NCBI RefSeq assembly: GCF_034440735.1
Contig: NZ_CP140099.1
Span: 1-64,000, forward strand
Reading direction: 5' to 3'
Length of the DNA stretch: 64,000 nucleotides
Origin: Deinococcus sp. AB2017081
GTDB lineage: Bacteria > Deinococcota > Deinococci > Deinococcales > Deinococcaceae
Both the position numbers and the translations under genes were made by a program. Each line of letters opens with the position of its first letter. Position 1 is the first letter of the stretch. Positions 1 to 8,994 of the stretch are shown here, piece by piece. The notes beneath the pieces were generated by a model. It did no database searches, was not told the DNA's origin, and worked only from the letters and a program-made list of their open reading frames with translations.

Positions 1-1330
1 CAGCTGGTTCTCGCTCCCGAGGGGTGACGCAGGCCAGCATCCAGATCGAGGCCTTCGTGGCCCCGCTGGCCCTGTGGCTGGGGGGCACGCTGCTCGCCCT
101 GCGGCTGCTGGGCGCGCTGCTGCGCCGCCACGTCCTGCAGGCCCTCTTGCGTCCGGTCAGCGGGCGCCTCTCGGGCATGGTGGCGGCCGCGCTGGAGCGC
201 CAGGGCGGCGTGCTCTCCGCGGGGCGGCGCTGGTCGCGCTGGCCGCCGCCTTCGCCCTGTCGACCTCGGCCTTCAACGCCACCTACAACGATCAGGCGCG
301 GGTGGACGCGATCCTCACCAACGGTGCGGACGTCACCGTGAGCGGCAACGCGGCCGCCCCCGCCGGATCCCAGCTGCCGGCCCTGCGCCGCCTGCCAGGG
401 GTCAGCGCCGCGCAGCCGCTGATCCACCGCTACGCCTATGTGGGCGCCGACCTGCAGGATATCTACGGCATTGACGCGCGGCATTTCACCGAGGTCAGCT
501 CGCTCTCGAACAGCTATTTCAAGGATCAGGGGGCCCAGGCCGCGCTGGCCAAGCTCGCTGCCCGTCCAGACGCGCTGTACGTGTCCCAGGAGACCGTCAA
601 CGACTACAACCTCTCTCTGGGGGACAGCGTGCGCCTGCGCCTGCTCAACGCCCGCACGCACGCGTACGGCGTCGTGCCCTTCACCTTCGTCGGCGTGGTG
701 CGTGAGTTTCCCACTGCGCCCAAAGATTCGTTCCTGGTCGCCAACGCCGCCTACCTCGCGCAGCGAACCGGCAACCCGCTCCCCGAAGTCGCGCTGCTGA
801 AGGTGGGCGGTGATCCACAGCCCGTGGTGGACGGAGCCCGCCGGATCACGCAGGCCCTGCCGGGCGTGCAGGTCACCGACCTGCAGGGCGCGCGCGTCCG
901 GGTCTCCTCGGGCCTGACGGCCGTCAATCTCGCCGGCCTCTCACGCATCGAACTGGGCTTCGCCGTCCTGCTGCTGGCCGGCGCGACCGGCCTGGTGCTC
1001 GCCCTGGGCCTGGCCGAGCGCCAGCGCACCTTCACCGTGCTGGGCGCCCTGGGGGCCAGCTCCCGGCAGCTTGGGGCATTCCTGAACGGCGAGGCCTTTG
1101 TGATCGTCGGCCTGGGCGGAGCCTTCGGGCTGCTCATCGGCCTGGGCGTCGCGCAGACCCTCGTCAAACTGCTGCAGGGAGTCTTTGACCCACCGCCCGA
1201 AGGCCTGCTGCTGCCGTGGGCGTACCTGGGCGCGCTGCTGATCAGTGCTCTGGCCTCGACCCTCTGCGCGGTGGCCCTGGCCCGGCGGGCCTCCACCCGG
1301 CGCGTGACTGAGGTGCTGCGGGCGTCGTGA
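1..1330 (+). pseudogene. FtsX-like ABC transporter permease, frameshifted and cut by the window edge
   Basis: This is the C-terminal part of an FtsX/MacB-type ABC permease of the inner membrane. The early part (about 24-215) reads in frame 3 and gives a transmembrane stretch (VAPLALWLGGTLLALRLLG). The rest (about 215-1330) reads in frame 2 and gives RGAALVALAAAFALSTSAF, an extracytoplasmic domain, and the last FtsX helices (LGFAVLLLAGATGLVLALGL). The switch falls in ctctcc at 213-218; removing one tc unit restores a continuous protein. Another single-base loss may lie at the G-run 21-24, because frame 1 gives a better codon pattern upstream. Either the gene is decayed or the assembly has small errors. 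The 5' end is outside the window. Confidence 0.75.
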
Positions 1331-1346
1331 GCGCCGCGCTGCCAGG

Positions 1347-1373
1347 AGGAGCCGGGCCCAGGGCCCGGCTCCT
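1347..1373 (+). terminator. 13-bp perfect inverted repeat after the permease gene
   Basis: Two perfect 13-base arms (1347-1359 and 1361-1373) surround one base, 17 bp after the permease stop. The arms are almost pure G/C with only a short ttc tail, so it is a likely but T-poor terminator separating the permease from arsB. Confidence 0.6.
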
Positions 1374-1526
1374 TCAGTGGGCTGGGTTCAGCGTGCCCCT
1401 GGCGGGCGGAGGCGGAGGATCCCTGGAGGCGCTGGCCAGCCCGCTGAGTGACCCTGCATGGAACACGGCCCACACCCTCCTCCGCAACTGTGCGCGGATG
1501 GATCGTGACCCGGCGCCGGTGAGGCC

Positions 1527-2807
1527 GTGAACCTGGGACTGGCCCTGGGCGTCTTCGCCCTGACACTCTTCCTCGTGGTGGCCCGCCCGCGTGGCCTGAA
1601 CATCGCCCTGGGCGCCGCCGCGGGCGCGGTGCTCGCGCTTCTGCTGGGCCTGGTCGACCTGGACGACCTGGGCGCGGTCTGGCACGCGACCTGGAACGCC
1701 ACCCTGACCTTGATTGCCCTGATCGTCCTCAGCCTGCTCGACGAGGTAGGCCTGTTCCGCTTCGTGGCGCTGCACCTGGCGCGGCGCGCGGGTGGCCGCA
1801 CGGATCGGCTCTTCGCCCTGCTCGTGGTGTTCGGCGCGCTGCTCGCCGCCCTCTTCGCCAACGACGGGGCCGTGCTGATCCTCACGCCGATCGCCCTTGA
1901 ACTCTGCAGCCTGCTGGAGCTGCCCCGCGCCGCCTCGCTCGCGGTGATGTTCGCTGTGGGCTTTATTGTGGACGCCGCGAGCCTACCGCTCGTCACCTCC
2001 AACCTCACCAACATCATCACGGCCGATCTGTTCGGCCTGGACTTCACGCGCTACGCCGCGGTGATGCTGCCGGTGAACCTCGCGGGCGTGGCCGTGGGGC
2101 GGGGCGTGCTGTGGTGGATGTTCCGCCCCGCCCTGCCGGGCCGGTACGATCGCTCGAGCCTGCCTGAGCCCGCGGCGGGGGTACGGGACGCCCTCACCTG
2201 CGGGGTCGGGGCCGGGCTGATGGGGCTGCTGCTGCTCGGCTTCTTCCTGGCGCCGGCCATGCATGTGCCGGTCAGCGCCGTGGCGCTCACGGCGGCGGTG
2301 GCCTTGCTGCTCACAGCGCGCGCACGGCGCCAGAGGGTCAGGCCGGTGCTCCGCTCGGCTCCCTGGGACGTCGTGGTGTTCTCGATGGGCATGTACCTCG
2401 TCGTGTACGCCCTGCGCGACGCCGGCCTGACCATCCTCCTGGCCGACGTGCTCACCGCCCTCGCGCCGCACGGCGCCTGGGCCGTGGCAGTGGGGACGGG
2501 CGGCCTCGTGGCCGCCCTGTCCGCTGTGACCAACAACCTGCCGGCCGTGCTGATCGGTGCCCTCAGCATCGAGCACGCCGCCGTGGCCCCGGGGGTTCGG
2601 GACACGATGATCCATGCCAACATCGTCGCCGCCGACATCGGCTCGAAGCTCACCCCTATCGGGAGTCTCGCGACCCTGCTGTGGCTGGGACTGCTGGCCA
2701 AACGCGGACTCCATGTGTCCTGGGGAGAGTACCTGCGGCTGGCCCTGGTGGTGACGCCGCCTGTCCTGATGGTGACCCTCGCCGCGGTGGTGCTGCGACT
2801 GGGATAG
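1527..2807 (+). CDS. arsB: Arsenite efflux permease ArsB
   Basis: A 426-residue integral membrane protein of the ArsB/NhaD (IT) superfamily, which exports arsenite or antimonite using the proton gradient or an ArsA ATPase. The sequence follows ArsB closely: VVARPRGLNIALGAAAGAVL near the N-terminus, AALFANDGAVLILTPIALEL in the first half, and SLPLVTSNLTNIITADLFGL at about 150-175. Length equals that of enterobacterial ArsB (about 429). The start is GTG. No arsR, arsC or arsA lies beside it in this window, so the regulator may be elsewhere. The next 200 bp to the IS element (2808-2990) shows no gene. Confidence 0.88.
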   Translation: MNLGLALGVFALTLFLVVARPRGLNIALGAAAGAVLALLLGLVDLDDLGAVWHATWNATLTLIALIVLSLLDEVGLFRFVALHLARRAGGRTDRLFALLVVFGALLAALFANDGAVLILTPIALELCSLLELPRAASLAVMFAVGFIVDAASLPLVTSNLTNIITADLFGLDFTRYAAVMLPVNLAGVAVGRGVLWWMFRPALPGRYDRSSLPEPAAGVRDALTCGVGAGLMGLLLLGFFLAPAMHVPVSAVALTAAVALLLTARARRQRVRPVLRSAPWDVVVFSMGMYLVVYALRDAGLTILLADVLTALAPHGAWAVAVGTGGLVAALSAVTNNLPAVLIGALSIEHAAVAPGVRDTMIHANIVAADIGSKLTPIGSLATLLWLGLLAKRGLHVSWGEYLRLALVVTPPVLMVTLAAVVLRLG

Positions 2808-3004
2808 GCGCGCTCAGGAAATTGAGGACGCCGCTCGGTTACGGATCGCGCTCACCCGAGCCGGTGTTCGTCCTGTTCGTCGGCCGCAGCGGGCCGAACC
2901 GAGTGATACAGCACTCAATGGAGGCCCATTCAGAGCGCGGCCGATGAGGCGAACGCGGTCGTCGTGTTGGACAGACTTCCATTGCTCACGTCTCACTGCG
3001 AACC

Positions 3005-3938
3005 TCAGGTTGATTGAGGGGAACGGCAGTGGCGAAACCAGGCGGCGGCATCACTGGCAGAGACGGTACTGAGCGCGTGGCCGAGCGCGGCGATCACCGT
3101 GGCGCGGGTTCGGGCCGCGATGCGGCGCATCGCGGCCTTGAGCTTCGAGAACAACAATTCGATGGGATTGAGATCCGGCGAATACGGCGGCAGGTACACG
3201 GGGATCGCGCCTCGGGCCTCGATCAGCGCCACGACCTCTGGGCGCTTGTGGGCACCGAGGTTGTCCATCACGACGATCTGCCCCGCACGCAGCAGTGGAC
3301 ACAACACGTCACGCAGAGACGTCACGAACACCGCACCATCCACACCACCCTCGATCACCACATCCGCACATGGCCCCGCGCGGGTCATCGCGCACAGGAG
3401 CGTGAGATGGCGGCCCCGGTTGCGCGGCACGTGGCCGTACGCCCGTTCCCCGCGTGGGGAACGTGCATGCGTGCGCGTCATACTCGTGTGGAACCCACTC
3501 TCGTCGAGGTACACCAGGTCGTCCTCGTCCACGTCCAGCAGATCCTGCGCGAACAGCGCGCGCCACGTCTCGTCGCGTTCACTGGCTCCCAGCGTTTCTT
3601 TTGCGCGTCCAGCCCACCTGGCTCACCCGCCGCTCCATCGTCGCCACCGACACCGGGCCGTAGGTGCGTGCCCACAGGGCCGCATGCTCCGCGGCCGTCA
3701 GATCGGGGTGCGCCTGGAGCTGGGCCAGCAAGGCACCGTGGTGTTCCGGGCCGATCACGCGCACCAGACATCCTGGACGCTTCGCCGGAGCCAGGGATCT
3801 GCCTTCGCGTGCCAGCCGCACATAGCGCTCCACACTCGCCACGCTCACCCCGAAGATCCGGCTCGCTTCGCGCTGTGCCATGCCGTCCTGCACCGCCCGC
3901 ACCACACGCACCCGCAGATCTTCCTGATACCCACGCAT
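3005..3938 (-). CDS. IS630-family DDE transposase made by -1 frameshifting
   Basis: The first frame (3938 to 3579) encodes the helix-turn-helix half (MAQREASRIFGVSVASVERY, a Pax-like HTH). The second frame (about 3604 to 3005) encodes the catalytic half with VYLDESGF, QIVVMDNLGAHK and PPYSPDLNPIELLFSKLK, the three acidic positions of the IS630/Tc1 DDE domain. The frames join without a gap if the ribosome slips back one base at AAAAG (3602-3598), giving TRKKRWEPVNATRRGALFAQ. The full product is about 310 residues, normal for IS630. Programmed frameshifting is known in this family, so the element may be active; a plain frameshift mutation cannot be excluded. Confidence 0.8.
3598..3602 (-). promoter_or_regulatory. 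Putative -1 ribosomal frameshift site AAAAG in the transposase
   Basis: In the first frame the codons read CGC AAA AGA. Re-reading the last A of AAA gives AAG AAA CGC TGG and enters the catalytic frame. The first frame stops at TGA 3581-3579, shortly after, as expected for a -1 frameshift signal. Confidence 0.55.
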
Positions 3939-3985
3939 GGCCTACATTACCCCTCAACTGCCCTGAGGTTCGCTGTCAGCCGGTC

Positions 3986-4147
3986 TGCATCCCCGTTCCA
4001 TGGAACCGTGACCGGTAGGGCCTCCGCGGGGCATACGGGAATGCTGGTGCCCCGTGGGCGCACTGGAGGGGCGCTAGGCCGCCTGTGTCCCCGCCTGCTG
4101 CTCGGCCCCGGGCGGGGGGCATGACGCTCCATCCCCGAGCCATGCCA
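3986..4147. other. Intergenic, no gene seen
   Basis: Between the IS element and the next gene. The only visible structure is a 12-bp palindrome, gttccatggaac, at 3995-4006. Confidence 0.4.
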
Positions 4148-4786
4148 TCAGATCGGAAGCTGGGCGGCGCCCCTCACCCGGGTCAGCCGGCCCTCCAGCC
4201 AGCGCGCGTGGTCGGCGATCGCCTGGCCACGCGCCGAGGGCTGCGGATGGGCGTGCACGCCGCGTCCCCCGGTCAGCCCCAGGCTGTACAGCGTGCCGAG
4301 GATCTCGGGGCGACGCTCCAGACTCACCCCGCGCGCGTGCCAGTGATCGGCCGTGGCGCGCAGACAGGCGGCCACCAGGGTGGGCGCCAGGGGGTCGTCG
4401 AGCAGCATCCGGCGGCGTCCGGCGGGGGCCTCGGGCACGTCCAGGTAGCCCAGGTGACCCAGCCAGGCCAGCGTCGCGCTTTTCATCTGGGCTCGCCCCA
4501 GGCTGAAGCTGTCGACCGGTCTCCGGCAGACCCACTCCAGCGCGGCCAGCAGCGCCCTGGAGGCGGGCTCCGGCAACCGGGCGCTCAGGCGCATCAGGCT
4601 GTCCTGCACCCGGTCGAGCACGTCCAGCCGGGTGCGCTCGTCGGCCAGCACGCTGGCGATCAGCGGCGCCGGCATCTGGTAACGCCCGGCCGCCTGCCGA
4701 ATCGCGGCGCGGGCCGGTGCATCGAAGGTCACCTGCCGCAGGCGCAGCAGCCTCCAGGGGGGTGGACCCAGCATCGTCGTGGTCAT
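4148..4786 (-). CDS. Lysozyme/SLT-like hypothetical protein
   Basis: A 212-residue protein not recognised with certainty. The central part (PAPLIASVLADERTRLDVLD, then DSFSLGRAQMKSATLAWLG) resembles the catalytic glutamate and the SxGxxQ region of lysozyme-like lytic transglycosylase folds, so a role in peptidoglycan binding or cleavage is inferred. There is no signal peptide, so a cytosolic regulatory role is also possible. The start at 4786 (MTTTMLGPPP) is chosen because a -10 box, CACCCT at 4798-4793, lies six bases upstream and the operator repeats lie above it; an upstream in-frame ATG at 4807 would sit inside that promoter. Confidence 0.6.
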   Translation of the reverse strand: MTTTMLGPPPWRLLRLRQVTFDAPARAAIRQAAGRYQMPAPLIASVLADERTRLDVLDRVQDSLMRLSARLPEPASRALLAALEWVCRRPVDSFSLGRAQMKSATLAWLGHLGYLDVPEAPAGRRRMLLDDPLAPTLVAACLRATADHWHARGVSLERRPEILGTLYSLGLTGGRGVHAHPQPSARGQAIADHARWLEGRLTRVRGAAQLPI

Positions 4787-4792
4787 GCCCTC

Positions 4793-4824
4793 AGGGTGCG
4801 CGCCCATGGTAAAGGGGCGGTACA
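4793..4824 (-). promoter_or_regulatory. Regulon-1 operator and -10 box for the 4148-4786 gene
   Basis: On the minus strand: TGTACC-N5-TTTACC (4824-4808), N9, CACCCT, six bases, ATG. The repeats are 11 bp apart. Confidence 0.7.
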
Positions 4825-4840
4825 GCGCGCGGCCCAGAGG

Positions 4841-5443
4841 TCATGCGGGCGGGGCGTCCACCGGGGTTCGCCAGCCCCGCCACCAGCGCAGGGCGAGCGC
4901 CAGTGCCGCCAGTGCCGTCACCCCGAGCAGCACCTCGCGGCCGCGCTGCTCCAGCACCGGCAGCAGCGCCGGGCCGAAGCGCCACAGCAGGGTCTGCCAC
5001 ACGCCCACGTGCAGCACGGCACCGAGCAGACTCAGCGCCAGGTACTTCGGCCAGGGGTAGGCGGTCATCCCGGCCAGCAGCGTGACCGGGGTGCGCAGGC
5101 TGCCCACCGTGCGGCTCACCACGATCAGGGGCGCGCCCCAGCGGGCCAGCAGCGCCACGTTCCGCTCACTCTGCACCGCCGCCCTCCAGCGCGCGGGCAG
5201 GCGCTGCCCTCCCCAGCGGCCCAGGGCGTAGCCCAGCGCGCTGCCCAGCCAGTTGCCCAGCACCCCCCACAGCACGGCGCTCAGCAGCGTGGTGTGGCCG
5301 GCGTCGATCATCGCCACCTGCGCGACCATCGGGATCACGCCGGGGATGCCGGGAATGCCCGCGCCCTCCAGACTCAGGAGGGCGAAGGTCACCAGGTTGA
5401 GCACCAGCGGATCCAGGTCGCCCAGCCACAGGCGCAGGTTCAC
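4841..5443 (-). CDS. DedA family membrane protein
   Basis: A 200-residue inner-membrane protein of the DedA/VTT (SNARE-associated) family. Members help recycle undecaprenyl phosphate and other lipids across the membrane and affect resistance to envelope stress. Family features are the re-entrant-loop region EGAGIPGIPGVIPMVAQ (about 26-42), GNWLGSALGYALGRWGG and SRTVGSLRTPVTLLAGM, where the conserved arginines of the second loop sit. Its ATG overlaps the stop of the deacetylase gene by four bases, so both are made from the promoter at 6658-6689. Confidence 0.88.
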   Translation of the reverse strand: MNLRLWLGDLDPLVLNLVTFALLSLEGAGIPGIPGVIPMVAQVAMIDAGHTTLLSAVLWGVLGNWLGSALGYALGRWGGQRLPARWRAAVQSERNVALLARWGAPLIVVSRTVGSLRTPVTLLAGMTAYPWPKYLALSLLGAVLHVGVWQTLLWRFGPALLPVLEQRGREVLLGVTALAALALALRWWRGWRTPVDAPPA

Positions 5444-6651
5444 CGGGTCAGGGCGCCTGCCGTGTCGATCGTGTAGCCCCGCTCGCGGGCGACCTTGAGC
5501 AGGTCCGGCAGGGCGGCCAGGCCGTCGGGGGCGTTGTCGTGCAACAGGATGATGCCGCCGGGGCGCAGGCTGCGGGCGAAGCGGGCCTCGACCGTCTCGA
5601 CCCCCGGATTCTGAAAGTCACCGGGATCGTCCGTCCAGAACACGGTGGTGAGCCCCAGGCCCTCGGCGATCTTCAGCACCCGGGCGGAATACTGGCCTCC
5701 GGGCGGGCGGAAGTAGCGCACGGGCTGACCGCTCAGGCGGGTCAGCAGCTCGTTCGTGCGTTTCAGCTCCGCCGTGATCTGCGCGTCGCTGAGCTTCGGC
5801 AGCCGGACGTGGTGGAAGGTGTGGTTGGCGACCTCGTGCCCGCCGCGCACCATGTCCTGCACGAAGTAGGGATAGGCCTGGGCGTTGCGCCCGATCACGA
5901 AGAAGGTCGCCCGGGCCCCGGCCCGCTGAAGGGCGTCGAGCACCAGCGGGAAGTACAGCGGGTGCGGCACGTCGTCGACGGTCAGGGCCACCTGCCGCCG
6001 GGTGGGGGTGCCTTTGAACAGCAGCCCGCCGCGCACACCACCGCGGGTCTGCGACGTCGCCTGGGTCAACCGCTGGAAGAGCAGTTCGGCCTGGGTGCCG
6101 AAAAAGACGGGCAGACGCTCGAGCTCCTGCAGGGGCGTCAGCTCGGGTTCAGGGGTGGCTGCCCCGCTCTGGATCCACACCCGTTCGTAGTTCCCGGCCT
6201 GCAGCGCCGCCTGAAAGGTCGGCTGCCGGGCCCGTGGCACCGAGAGGGTCAACAGCGGCAGCGGCCCGCCGAAACCCTGGTACTTTTCCTTGCGGTACAC
6301 GCTGACATCGACCTCGATCAGGGCGGGATCGGCCCGGAAGGCGCCCAGCACGCTCTGGGTCGCCAGGGTCAGGGCGCGCGGGGCCGTGGCCTCCCGGGCA
6401 GGCAACAGGATCAGGGCGTGGGCCGCCTTGACAAAGCCGTTGCTGAGCACCTCCACCTTCTGCACGCCGGGCACGGCCGGGGCAAGCCGCAGGGTGGCCA
6501 GCACGGGCGCCGGGCGGGTGCCGGGGGCCACCGGCTGCACCTGACCGGGGGAGGTCACCGGCGGGATGGGCGCGGGGCGAATGGTCTGGGCCGAGGTGGT
6601 CTGAACTGAACCTCCGGTTCCCAGGGCGGCGCACAGCAGCAGGGGTCTCAT
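5440..6651 (-). CDS. Secreted polysaccharide deacetylase (NodB domain)
   Basis: A 403-residue exported protein. A signal peptide (about 1-22) is followed by about 190 residues without a recognised domain, then a NodB/CE4 domain (about 220-400). The metal and catalytic motifs are present: TVDDVPHP (motif 1), NHTFHH (the H-x3-H metal ligands), RPPGGQYS (motif 3) and ILLHDN (catalytic His). CE4 enzymes remove acetyl groups from peptidoglycan or other amino sugars. It is translated leaderless, six bases after the -10 box TAGCCT, and is followed by dedA. Context suggests envelope remodelling under regulon-1 control. Confidence 0.9.
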   Translation of the reverse strand: MRPLLLCAALGTGGSVQTTSAQTIRPAPIPPVTSPGQVQPVAPGTRPAPVLATLRLAPAVPGVQKVEVLSNGFVKAAHALILLPAREATAPRALTLATQSVLGAFRADPALIEVDVSVYRKEKYQGFGGPLPLLTLSVPRARQPTFQAALQAGNYERVWIQSGAATPEPELTPLQELERLPVFFGTQAELLFQRLTQATSQTRGGVRGGLLFKGTPTRRQVALTVDDVPHPLYFPLVLDALQRAGARATFFVIGRNAQAYPYFVQDMVRGGHEVANHTFHHVRLPKLSDAQITAELKRTNELLTRLSGQPVRYFRPPGGQYSARVLKIAEGLGLTTVFWTDDPGDFQNPGVETVEARFARSLRPGGIILLHDNAPDGLAALPDLLKVARERGYTIDTAGALTR

Positions 6652-6657
6652 GACTCC

Positions 6658-6689
6658 AGGCTAGGGGGCGACGGTATAGCGCGGGTATA
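6658..6689 (-). promoter_or_regulatory. Regulon-1 operator and -10 box for the deacetylase-dedA operon
   Basis: TATACC-N5-TATACC (6689-6673), N9, TAGCCT (6663-6658), six bases, ATG at 6651. Both half-sites are perfect copies of TATACC. Confidence 0.78.
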
Positions 6690-6783
6690 CCTGTGCTCCG
6701 GAAGGCTTGAGATCGGGGGCCGGGTGACTGAAGCTTCTACCAGCCAGAGCCCACAGTGACCCGGAGAAAGAAGGTGTCACGCC

Positions 6784-7905
6784 TCACAGCTTCCAGATGA
6801 GGCCGCGCCGGGCCAGCCAGGCCAGCGCCAGCCAGGCCGCCAGCACGTAGCCCAGGGTGTACAGCCAGCCGCCCCACCAGGGGCCGAGGCCCTGCTGTGC
6901 CAGCAGCAGCAGGGCGCGCTGCATGGAGGTCTCCTCCCCCGTCCAGGTCACGGTCCAGGCCTGGAGCACCCAGACCTTGACCACGATCGGCAGCACGTAG
7001 CCGGCCAGGGCGTTGCGGCCGGGCATGGTCAGCGGAGACAGCACTCGGCGTCCCCAGGCCACGCGGCCCGAATCGGCCAGTCCGTACATGCCCAGCAGGC
7101 CCAGGGTGCCCAGCCCCGCGGCGAGCAGGACGTAGGGCGGTGTCCAGAGGGCCTTGCTCAGCGGCAGGGCGTCAAGCTGCCCGGTGGCGGCGCCCGTGAG
7201 CACGAGCGCTGTGCCCAGCGCCAGCAGCCGGGCTATGGTGCCCGTCGACCCCTGCTGGAGCAGGCGCCCGGCGAGGCTGCCCAGCATGACCAGCGCGGCC
7301 GCCGGGATCACCGAGGGCAGGCCGCGCAGCCCGAGCGGGCCGAGCCAGGCGTTGACCGCCAGCAGCGGATGCGAGGTCTCGCTGACGACGCCGACGCCCC
7401 CCGCGTGGGCGGCCAGACTCAGGAACAGCCCGTAGCCGCCCAGCAGCGCCAGGGCCAGCGCCGCCTGCACCCAGGCGCGGGCGCCCACCACTAGGCTGGC
7501 CAGCAGGGTGGACAGGGCGATCAGCTGCAGCACGCCCAGGCCCAGAGTGAAGCGGTGTTCAGTGACGCTGGTCAGCCCGGCGCCGACCAGGTAGAGCAGC
7601 GCTGTTCTGGACACCAGGCGGCCCAGGCGGGCTCCCGGGCGGACGCCGGATCGCTGCGCCGCCGCGTGGGAAAAGGGCAACGCCGCGCCCGCGCAGAACA
7701 GAAACCAGGGAAACACCATGTCGGTCAGGGTCACGCCGCCCAGCGGGGCGTGCATGAGCTGCGCCGGTGTCCGGCTGCCCAGCGAGGCATTGTTGACCAG
7801 CAGCATCAGCAAGACGGTCAGTCCGCGCCAGGCGTCGAGGGCCGTGAGGCGAGCGGGGGCGCCACGCGGCGCGGCGTCCCCGAGTGTCTGGGCCGGGCCC
7901 GTCAC
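6784..7905 (-). CDS. Heparan-glucosaminide acetyltransferase-like membrane protein (DUF1624/DUF5009)
   Basis: A 373-residue protein with about ten membrane helices. The N-terminal segment [19 protein letters not shown], then [20 protein letters not shown], matches the DUF5009/YeiB-HGSNAT superfamily, which transfers acyl groups across the membrane to sugar acceptors. The substrate is unknown; modification of a cell-wall or exopolysaccharide sugar is inferred. The GTG start overlaps the stop of a 40-codon leader ORF (GTGA), so translation is probably coupled. Expression is predicted from the regulon-1 promoter at 8030-8061. Confidence 0.82.
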   Translation of the reverse strand: MTGPAQTLGDAAPRGAPARLTALDAWRGLTVLLMLLVNNASLGSRTPAQLMHAPLGGVTLTDMVFPWFLFCAGAALPFSHAAAQRSGVRPGARLGRLVSRTALLYLVGAGLTSVTEHRFTLGLGVLQLIALSTLLASLVVGARAWVQAALALALLGGYGLFLSLAAHAGGVGVVSETSHPLLAVNAWLGPLGLRGLPSVIPAAALVMLGSLAGRLLQQGSTGTIARLLALGTALVLTGAATGQLDALPLSKALWTPPYVLLAAGLGTLGLLGMYGLADSGRVAWGRRVLSPLTMPGRNALAGYVLPIVVKVWVLQAWTVTWTGEETSMQRALLLLAQQGLGPWWGGWLYTLGYVLAAWLALAWLARRGLIWKL

Positions 7906-8024
7906 CCGGTCACGCCCGGCCAGGCCCAGGGACGCGCGGTCACGGGGAAAAGGCGGACAGCCGGGCGGTTCCGACCGGGCAAGGCGGCGCAGTGCTGAGG
8001 CACCGAACGGCAGCGTGCAGACAT
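7902..8024 (-). CDS. Putative 40-residue leaderless leader ORF
   Basis: It begins with ATG five bases after the -10 box GACGCT and ends with a TGA overlapping the GTG of the acyltransferase-like gene. The sequence ([12 protein letters not shown]...) is Arg/Cys/Pro-rich and not recognised. It is proposed only because the same layout recurs at 15302-15460 and 47395-47517. It may serve only to bring ribosomes to the downstream start. Confidence 0.4.
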   Translation of the reverse strand: MSARCRSVPQHCAALPGRNRPAVRLFPVTARPWAWPGVTG

Positions 8025-8029
8025 GATTC

Positions 8030-8061
8030 AGCGTCGTGCGCCCGGGTTAACGCAGGGTATA
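8030..8061 (-). promoter_or_regulatory. Regulon-1 operator and -10 box upstream of the acyltransferase-like gene
   Basis: TATACC-N5-TTAACC (8061-8045), N9, GACGCT (8035-8030), five bases, ATG of the leader ORF. Confidence 0.72.
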
Positions 8062-8180
8062 CCCGGCCGGGGCACCCTGCGTCCGGGGGGCTGGATCTTC
8101 TGTCAGGGCGTGAGCAGCGGATCCGCCCGAGCCTCGGGTCGGCCCGAGGGCGCCGGTCAGGTGGCCAGCCATCAGCCCGG

Positions 8181-8233
8181 TATATGACGCCTTTACCGGG
8201 CTATACGCCGTTTTTACCAGGCTCGGGCACACT
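8181..8233 (+). promoter_or_regulatory. Regulon-1 double operator and -10 box for the PepSY gene
   Basis: Four half-sites run in phase: TATATG 8181, TTTACC 8192, TATACG 8202, TTTACC 8213 (steps 11, 10, 11), then N9 and CACACT at 8228-8233. A leader of about 45 nt with an aggaga ribosome site follows. Confidence 0.75.
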
Positions 8234-8283
8234 CCGTTCAAGCAGAGGCACCCCGCCGCTGCTCCCACCCCAGGAGAACGACC

Positions 8284-8787
8284 ATGACCAAGAACCTCAG
8301 AACCGTGTTGCTCGCCCTCGCCACTTCCGCCGCTGTCGCTGTACCTCTGGCCGGCTACGCCTTCGCCCAGACCTCGGCTGGCCCGGCCCAGACGATGAAC
8401 CAGACCCAGGCCCAGAAAGAAGGCCCTGAAGGGACGGAAGCGGCCGAGGGCACCGAGGCCAACGAGGCCCCCGCCTACACCGGCAGCATCCAGCTGCCGG
8501 CCGACAAGGGCGGCGCGGAAGTGCCCGATGCCCAGGAGCAGGCACAGCTCCAGGCCCTCGCCAGGATCACGCCCGATCAGGCCAAACAGGCCGCCCTGGC
8601 CGCCGTCCCCGGCACCGTGACCAGCGTGATGCTGGGCGACGAGAATGGCAGCCTGGTGTACGAGGTGCTCATCGGCAAGACCGACGTGAAGGTCGATGCG
8701 GGCAACGGCAAGGTATTGCACCAGGAGGCCGCCGACAGTGAGAGCGGTGAAAGCGAGGGCACGGAGGCCGGTGAGACCGGCGGCTGA
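8284..8787 (+). CDS. Exported PepSY-domain protein
   Basis: A 167-residue secreted or periplasmic protein. A signal peptide (about 1-28, ending YAFAQT) leads into a Glu/Gln/Thr-rich low-complexity linker (about 30-65). A single PepSY domain follows (about 97-150: RITPDQAKQAALAAVPGTV, then SLVYEVLI and DAGNGKVL). The tail is again acidic. PepSY domains are small envelope modules found with peptidases and two-component sensors, and some inhibit or sense envelope proteins. It is monocistronic: double operator upstream, strong palindrome downstream. High output under regulon-1 control is inferred from the doubled operator. Confidence 0.82.
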   Translation: MTKNLRTVLLALATSAAVAVPLAGYAFAQTSAGPAQTMNQTQAQKEGPEGTEAAEGTEANEAPAYTGSIQLPADKGGAEVPDAQEQAQLQALARITPDQAKQAALAAVPGTVTSVMLGDENGSLVYEVLIGKTDVKVDAGNGKVLHQEAADSESGESEGTEAGETGG

Positions 8788-8808
8788 TCTGGACTGAGGC
8801 CCCCGAAT

Positions 8809-8844
8809 GAGGAGCACCCCGCGACGCGTCGCGGGGTGCTCCTC
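8809..8844 (+). terminator. 36-bp perfect palindrome after the PepSY gene
   Basis: Two 18-base arms meet at 8826/8827 with no spacer (centre acgcgt). It starts 22 bp after the stop codon. No T-run follows on either strand, so it is a very stable hairpin that probably ends transcription or protects the 3' end. From 8845 to 8994 nothing else was seen. Confidence 0.65.
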
Positions 8845-8994
8845 GTGGCATGGGTCGGGTGAGGCGGGTGCCTGGTGCAGGTGTCATAGCGATCTCTCTT
8901 TATGGCTGAGCGGAACGAGCGAGTGTAGGCGAGCAGAACCGAGAATGGAGCTGTTGGCATAGGCTGTCCTCACAGCTCTGTTCGGGGCACGGCT

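Larger units (their letters stand above)
2990..3985 (-). mobile_element. IS630-family insertion sequence
   Basis: About 1 kb containing one transposase split over two frames. The ends carry imperfect inverted repeats: cctgaggttcgc at 3962-3973 is matched by gcgaacctcagg at 2998-3009, with cccctcaa at 3952-3959 matched by ttgagggg at 3013-3020. Exact termini are uncertain because matching becomes patchy outward and no clear TA target duplication is visible. Confidence 0.8.
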
